A stretch of DNA of 64,000 nt, taken from NCBI GenBank assembly GCA_002869385.1, contig PKTB01000007.1:1-64000 (forward strand), written 5' to 3'. Shown here in pieces: positions 60,508 to 64,000 of this stretch (the first letter of the stretch is position 1; every line of letters begins with the position of its first letter). The notes beneath the pieces are model-generated. The model did no database searches. It was not told the DNA's origin and was given only the letters and a program-made list of their open reading frames with translations. Source of the stretch: Marinilabiliales bacterium (GTDB lineage: Bacteria > Bacteroidota > Bacteroidia > Bacteroidales > ML635J-15). The position numbers were made by a program, and so were the translations under genes.

Positions 60508-60632
60508 CCCTTCGACACTTCGACTTCGCTCAGGGACCGAAAGCTCAGGGACCGTGCTTCGACCCTTCGATCCTTCGACTTCGCTCAGGAACCGATGCTC
60601 AGGGACCGGCTCAGTGGCCATCGCTCAGGAGC
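60508..60632. repeat. CTTCGAC/CTCAGG-type repeat block downstream of the adhesin
   Basis: Begins immediately after the TGA. Several copies of CCTTCGACTTCGCTCAGGGACCG-type words. The block repeats the one at 55451, so the giant gene is bracketed by similar sequence in direct orientation. Confidence 0.85.
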
Positions 60633-61008
60633 TGAAAGTACATGGGGCAGAAAGTTTAGGACACCTTTGTGGTACCACTGAGGTTGTTTGTTATTTAACC
60701 CTCCGAAGGCCACGCACAAGCATTGAAAACCTTCGGAGGGTGGAGGAGCATATTTTAGGATTACCTTATTTTTAGCACCACACGTCTGGAGACGCGCGGG
60801 ATACACAGATACAGCCGTAGTGAGTGAGCGGATAGGGTTACTAGTCGTAAATTAAATATTTTTCTCAAATATTGCATATGTATAAAATAATGTATAATTT
60901 GGCAAAGAAATTGACTCGAACAAAAGAGTGGTTATATATTGAAAATCATTAAAAGATTGTTAATAGTTTGGGGATGAGGTAGTTGGTTTTAATTTAAAAA
61001 GAAGAGAC
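60633..61008. other. Gap with a 12-bp hairpin and a degenerate core repeat
   Basis: ACCCTCCGAAGG (60698-60709) and CCTTCGGAGGGT (60730-60741) pair perfectly over a 20-base loop, without a T-run. A diverged core (CACACGTCTGGAGACGCGCGG) lies at 60778-60798. No gene is supported; the rest is AT-rich leader for the HD gene. Confidence 0.55.
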
Positions 61009-61563
61009 ATGATTGAACAAAAGATTAAAGAACAAATAATAGCCTTTGCAAAAGAATTCTATTCAAAGCTTGATTTTGCACATAATATTGAACATGGATA
61101 AAGGGTAGTCTCAATAGCTCTTAAGATAAATAAATTCGAAAATGGAAATGTTGAGTTAGTTGAAATTTGTGGGTGGCTTCATCAATTTCATGACAATATA
61201 GAACAACTGGAATCTTTTTTAAACTCCATAGATTTAGATAAAATACTGATAATAAAACTATTGGAAATAGTAAAATATTGTAGACAAACATTAATTAAGG
61301 TATCTCATTCCATAGAGGCAAAAATAGTTTTTGATGCTGATGCAATCGAAGTTCTTGGTACGTATGGATTCATTCGTGAAATCTTTTGTAATATAAAACA
61401 GAGAAACAAAAGTTGGGATGATAGTATCAATGATGCTATCGAGGTTAATAAAATATTTAAGGATAAGCTGAAGACTAAAACGGGAAAAAAACTAATTGAA
61501 GAAAGCAATATTATTCTTGATAATTTCCTATGTGATTATCATTACTGGAAATTAATTAATTAA
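61009..61563 (+). pseudogene. HD-domain phosphohydrolase, split by TAA
   Basis: A 185-codon frame from MIEQKIKEQIIAFAKEFYSK. TAA at 61099-61101 (codon 31) sits in HNIEHG-stop-RVVSIALKI; Glu (GAA) would be usual. The HD layout is intact around it: His25 and His29, then WLHQFHD (His61-Asp62) and a third metal-binding Asp in IVFDADAIEVLG. This is the layout of small HD hydrolases that cleave nucleotide phosphates. First gene of a four-gene coupled operon; its TAA overlaps the ATG of the next. The region before it has no clear promoter box. Confidence 0.75.
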
Positions 61564-62237
61564 TGATGTTAAGTATTACAATAATTGGCTCATCAGGTTC
61601 AGGGAAATCAACTCTTCAAGCAGGATTAAAAAACTATTCACCTAAATTCGTAATGTTTCCTAAAATGACAACCCGTAAACAAAGAATTTATGAAATTGAT
61701 GGCTGTGATTACTATTTTGTAAATGATAATACTTTTGATGAATCAATAGCAAAAAATAAATTAATCCATGTTAAATATAGTGATTTTGATAATTCGAAAT
61801 ATGGAGTTGATAAATCCAACATAATATGTTTTATAAATAAAGGATTAATACCTGTATTTACATCACACAGTCTTGAAGAAGCCCAACAACTAACTCATTG
61901 TCTTAATAAAATTAAAGTATCGAATTTTTGTATTTATATTTATACAACAGAACAAAATAGAAGGAAATACCTTTTTGACAAAAATGAAAATGAAAAGTAT
62001 TATCATCGATACTATGTGGACATAGCTTTCAAAATGCAAGCATTTTTAAAAAAGTTTCAAGATTGTCATTATTTCATTTACAACAATGGTTGTAAAAATG
62101 ACTTATTAATGCATTGTGAAGTCATAGACCAATTATTGCATAAGAAGAAATTTGGAAAATTTGCTATTGAAAAAACTATTTGTCATGCAATGGAAATTGA
62201 AATTAACTCTTTAATTCAAAAGATAGATAATGAGTAA
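61563..62237 (+). CDS. Guanylate-kinase-like P-loop protein
   Basis: A 224-residue protein of guanylate-kinase fold. P-loop GSSGSGKST (9-17), then MTTRKQRIYEIDGCDYYFVN (about 34-53), which matches the GMP-binding TTRxxRxxExDGxDYxF of guanylate kinases. The C-terminal 60 residues extend beyond the usual fold. It could phosphorylate GMP or a related nucleotide or ribose 1,5-bisphosphate (PhnN-like). It begins on the HD stop and its end overlaps the membrane gene by eight bases. No housekeeping role is implied, because it differs strongly from typical gmk. Confidence 0.75.
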   Translation: MMLSITIIGSSGSGKSTLQAGLKNYSPKFVMFPKMTTRKQRIYEIDGCDYYFVNDNTFDESIAKNKLIHVKYSDFDNSKYGVDKSNIICFINKGLIPVFTSHSLEEAQQLTHCLNKIKVSNFCIYIYTTEQNRRKYLFDKNENEKYYHRYYVDIAFKMQAFLKKFQDCHYFIYNNGCKNDLLMHCEVIDQLLHKKKFGKFAIEKTICHAMEIEINSLIQKIDNE

Positions 62238-62823
62238 ATCTAAAGAAGACATAGATTTGTCAAAAGATGCAATAATAGCTGAATATAATGTGCTTAGAGA
62301 AGAAATTAAGCAATATCATACTGAACGAAATAATTTTGTTAATTATACGGTTATGCTTTCTGCAGGCTTTATTGGGTCAATAGCGGTAAATAAATTTGTT
62401 GATGATAAGTTCTTAATACTGTATTTAATATTCCCATTTTTTTACTTCACATTAGTATTGCTATATCTTGATAAAAGCATAAGAATTATTCGATTAGCAG
62501 ACTATATTCACAATCATTTAAGAGAAGTGTTTATAAAAATTAGCAACTCTCCCAAAGTTTTTAATTGGGAAAATTATAAAAAGAACACCAAGAGATTCCC
62601 AAAATGGTTAACGAAACTAATTGATAGATTAAGAATATCAATTTTTATTATTCCATCTCTTATCTCTATCTTACTTTTCTTTATTCATAAAAGCAATGAG
62701 TTTTATTATTATGAGATAATACTTATATGCCTTGATATTTTATCTGTTATGTGTATTATTATGATACATATAATAGCTGAAGAAACTTCTGGTGCAAAAT
62801 CTAAAAAGTATGGAAAATATTAA
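62230..62823 (+). CDS. Four-helix membrane protein of unknown function
   Basis: A 197-residue membrane protein. A cytoplasmic helix with AEYNVLREEIKQYHTERNNF (17-36) leads into two membrane helices (about 38-54 and 60-79), then a cytoplasmic segment with LADYIHNHLREVF and two more helices near the end (about 142-160 and 164-184). The first part resembles a widespread uncharacterised family with the layout YxxLRxEI ... R. Such proteins can form pores or sense nucleotides. It overlaps the guanylate-kinase-like gene by eight bases and the IMPase by 14, so it is made together with both enzymes. Confidence 0.7.
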   Translation: MSKSKEDIDLSKDAIIAEYNVLREEIKQYHTERNNFVNYTVMLSAGFIGSIAVNKFVDDKFLILYLIFPFFYFTLVLLYLDKSIRIIRLADYIHNHLREVFIKISNSPKVFNWENYKKNTKRFPKWLTKLIDRLRISIFIIPSLISILLFFIHKSNEFYYYEIILICLDILSVMCIIMIHIIAEETSGAKSKKYGKY

Positions 62824-63601
62824 TTTTAAAGAAACAATGTTCGAAGCTATTAAATTAGCAAGTAGATATCTAAATGATTTCCAAAAGGACAACTTATTTG
62901 TCGATTATAAATTAAAAAATGACTTGGTCACCAAAGCAGATTTAACCTCGGACAGAATAATTAAAGACACAATTAAGAAGTGTTTTCCAGATTCATCATT
63001 TCTGAGCGAAGAAGGTGATGAAATAAAGTCAGAGTCTACGGACAGATGGATTATTGACCCAATCGATGGTACTGTTAATTATATTTCTAACATACCATTA
63101 TACGCAATATCTATAGCTTATGAAAAGAATAAAGAGTTGATTGCTGGTATAATTGCTCAACCAGCCTTAAATAGAATTTTTTATTCAGTAAAAAATGATT
63201 TTTCATATCAAAATAATATAAAGTGTAAAGTTTCAAATACAACATCTTTGAATGATTCAATAGTTTCAATAATTACGACAAATCATTTTTCAAATGATCT
63301 AAAGGATTATGTTGCAAAGATTTTTCTGCATTTATCAAAAAGATGTAGAGGAGTAAGGGTCTTTGTAAGTGCATCACTTGAACTTTCATTAGTAGCAAAT
63401 GGAGAACTTGAAGCAGCCATCTTACCAAATGCAGATTTATATGGTATCAAAGCTGGAGAACTAATTGTTAAAAATGCCGGGGGTAGATTGACGAATCAAA
63501 ATAATCAGCCGTTTACAAAACCTGGAGACTTAGTGATTGCGTCTAATTCAAAAATACATGATGAATTGCTTAGTTTAATAAAAAGCATTGAAAATGAATG
63601 A
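62810..63601 (+). CDS. Inositol-monophosphatase-family protein with altered metal site
   Basis: A 263-residue IMPase-like protein from ATG 62810 (MENINFKETMFEAIKL). Metal ligands Glu67-Glu68 (FLSEEGD) and Asp83-Asp86 (IIDPIDGT) are present. The third site, normally WDxAAG, reads YGIKAG (211-216), so the Asp is Gly. AGELIVKNAGG follows as usual. The family includes inositol monophosphatase and CysQ/pAp phosphatases. The missing Asp may change or reduce activity. It overlaps the membrane protein gene by 14 bases and closes the operon. Confidence 0.82.
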   Translation: MENINFKETMFEAIKLASRYLNDFQKDNLFVDYKLKNDLVTKADLTSDRIIKDTIKKCFPDSSFLSEEGDEIKSESTDRWIIDPIDGTVNYISNIPLYAISIAYEKNKELIAGIIAQPALNRIFYSVKNDFSYQNNIKCKVSNTTSLNDSIVSIITTNHFSNDLKDYVAKIFLHLSKRCRGVRVFVSASLELSLVANGELEAAILPNADLYGIKAGELIVKNAGGRLTNQNNQPFTKPGDLVIASNSKIHDELLSLIKSIENE

Positions 63602-63853
63602 ACTAAACACAATCATGTAGGTAGTCTATAAGCAGATTTTATGATTACTTACGTGGGATGCTAGCTGAAAACAAAAGATTCTCATTAAGATTGCACAAGT
63701 ATAAAATATTGTATAATTTGGTTAATAGATTAACCTAGACTAAGGACGGATTCAAGCGTCAAAGATGCGCGGGATTGGTAATTTTTTTTTAGTTTAGGAC
63801 AAAGGAGTTGGCAATCATGCAAGAATGACATAAACCTATTAATATTAATTACT
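63602..63853. other. Intergenic region before the last gene
   Basis: No gene is supported. A diverged core repeat lies at about 63748-63776 (AAGCGTCAAAGATGCGCGGG). No clear terminator or -7 box. Confidence 0.45.
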
Positions 63854-64000
63854 ATGAATGATAAAGACATGCATGAAACAACACTTCCGCTTTGGGAAGC
63901 ATTAGTTAAAACTTCATATCAAACTCAGATAACACATCCATCTGATAAGAATTGTGAGAATCCAATCGTATTTGGAAGCGGTTTTATCGTGGAATATAAC
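63854..64000 (+). CDS. N-terminus of a possible trypsin-like protease
   Basis: A 49-codon frame, cut by the window end, from MNDKDMHETTLPLWEALVKT to PIVFGSGFIVEYN. The GSGF motif followed by a strand is typical of the start of a trypsin-like peptidase domain, but the catalytic residues lie beyond the window. It lies about 250 bases after the HD/GMK-like/membrane/IMPase operon and may belong with it. Confidence 0.5.
   Translation, partial: MNDKDMHETTLPLWEALVKTSYQTQITHPSDKNCENPIVFGSGFIVEYN

Noticed and set aside
60554..60806. Short ORFs in the downstream repeat block
   Set aside because: Products of CTTCGAC/CTCAGG repeats; no real coding signal.
3870..61101. Recoding of stop codons as sense codons
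   Set aside because: TAA, TAG and TGA are all affected and all three also end intact genes in this window.

Overview
The window looks like chromosome of an AT-rich Bacteroidota. Several secreted proteins end in type IX secretion (T9SS) C-terminal domains. Two giant surface proteins combine a choice-of-anchor L domain, SprB-type repeats, a PKD domain and a gliding-motility-type C-terminus. Promoter-like boxes of the Bacteroidota type (TAnnTTTG) precede several genes, and Shine-Dalgarno sequences are not obvious. The exact genus cannot be read from the sequence.

Layout. 0-29.4 kb is mostly core: aroQ, xerD, a giant adhesin, a trehalose-synthase-like GH13 enzyme, elbB, a T9SS-sorted protein, recG, a methyltransferase, an ABC ATPase, a PduO-type adenosyltransferase, a DUF2795-like protein, two tandem PKD lipoproteins, rlmF, a DMT transporter, an SDR, an alpha/beta hydrolase, an exbB-exbD-tonB-like operon, a transaldolase-like gene, tsaC and trkH. 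A tRNA-Pro, with a truncated copy beside it, sits at 29.5 kb. From 29.7 to 44.5 kb the content is accessory: two DUF6266-like proteins, a mobile-element-type J-domain protein, about 1.1 kb of structured non-coding DNA, an LRAT-like protein, an MBL-fold hydrolase with an unknown partner, a sigma-like/unknown/ImmA-IrrE operon, two tiny Cys-containing ORFs, a toxin-antitoxin-like pair, a KAP-like NTPase and a DnaQ-BRCT nuclease. From 44.5 to 51.1 kb a family of dispersed composite repeats with a palindromic core surrounds pruA and a PHP-type T9SS protein. From 52.7 to 60.5 kb lie a TPR histidine kinase, its LuxR-type regulator and a second giant adhesin flanked by CTTCGAC/CTCAGGGACCG repeats. The window ends with a translationally coupled four-gene operon (HD hydrolase, guanylate-kinase-like, membrane protein, IMPase-like) and the start of a possible trypsin-like protein.

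The most striking property is a set of fourteen single in-frame stop codons that split twelve otherwise collinear genes on both strands, with no frameshift. Where a paralogue or a strong family motif shows the missing residue it is usually Glu or Gly, so the change is GAA/GAG/GGA to TAA/TAG/TGA, a G-to-T transversion. This could be real mutation, template damage or a sequence error, and it changes how every broken gene here should be read.

The best candidates for undescribed systems are the HD/guanylate-kinase-like/membrane/IMPase operon (61.0-63.6 kb), the sigma-like/135-aa/ImmA-IrrE operon (37.4-39.1 kb), the MBL-fold plus unknown pair (35.3-37.2 kb) and the structured non-coding block (33.5-34.6 kb). 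None is proven; functions of unrecognised genes are left open.
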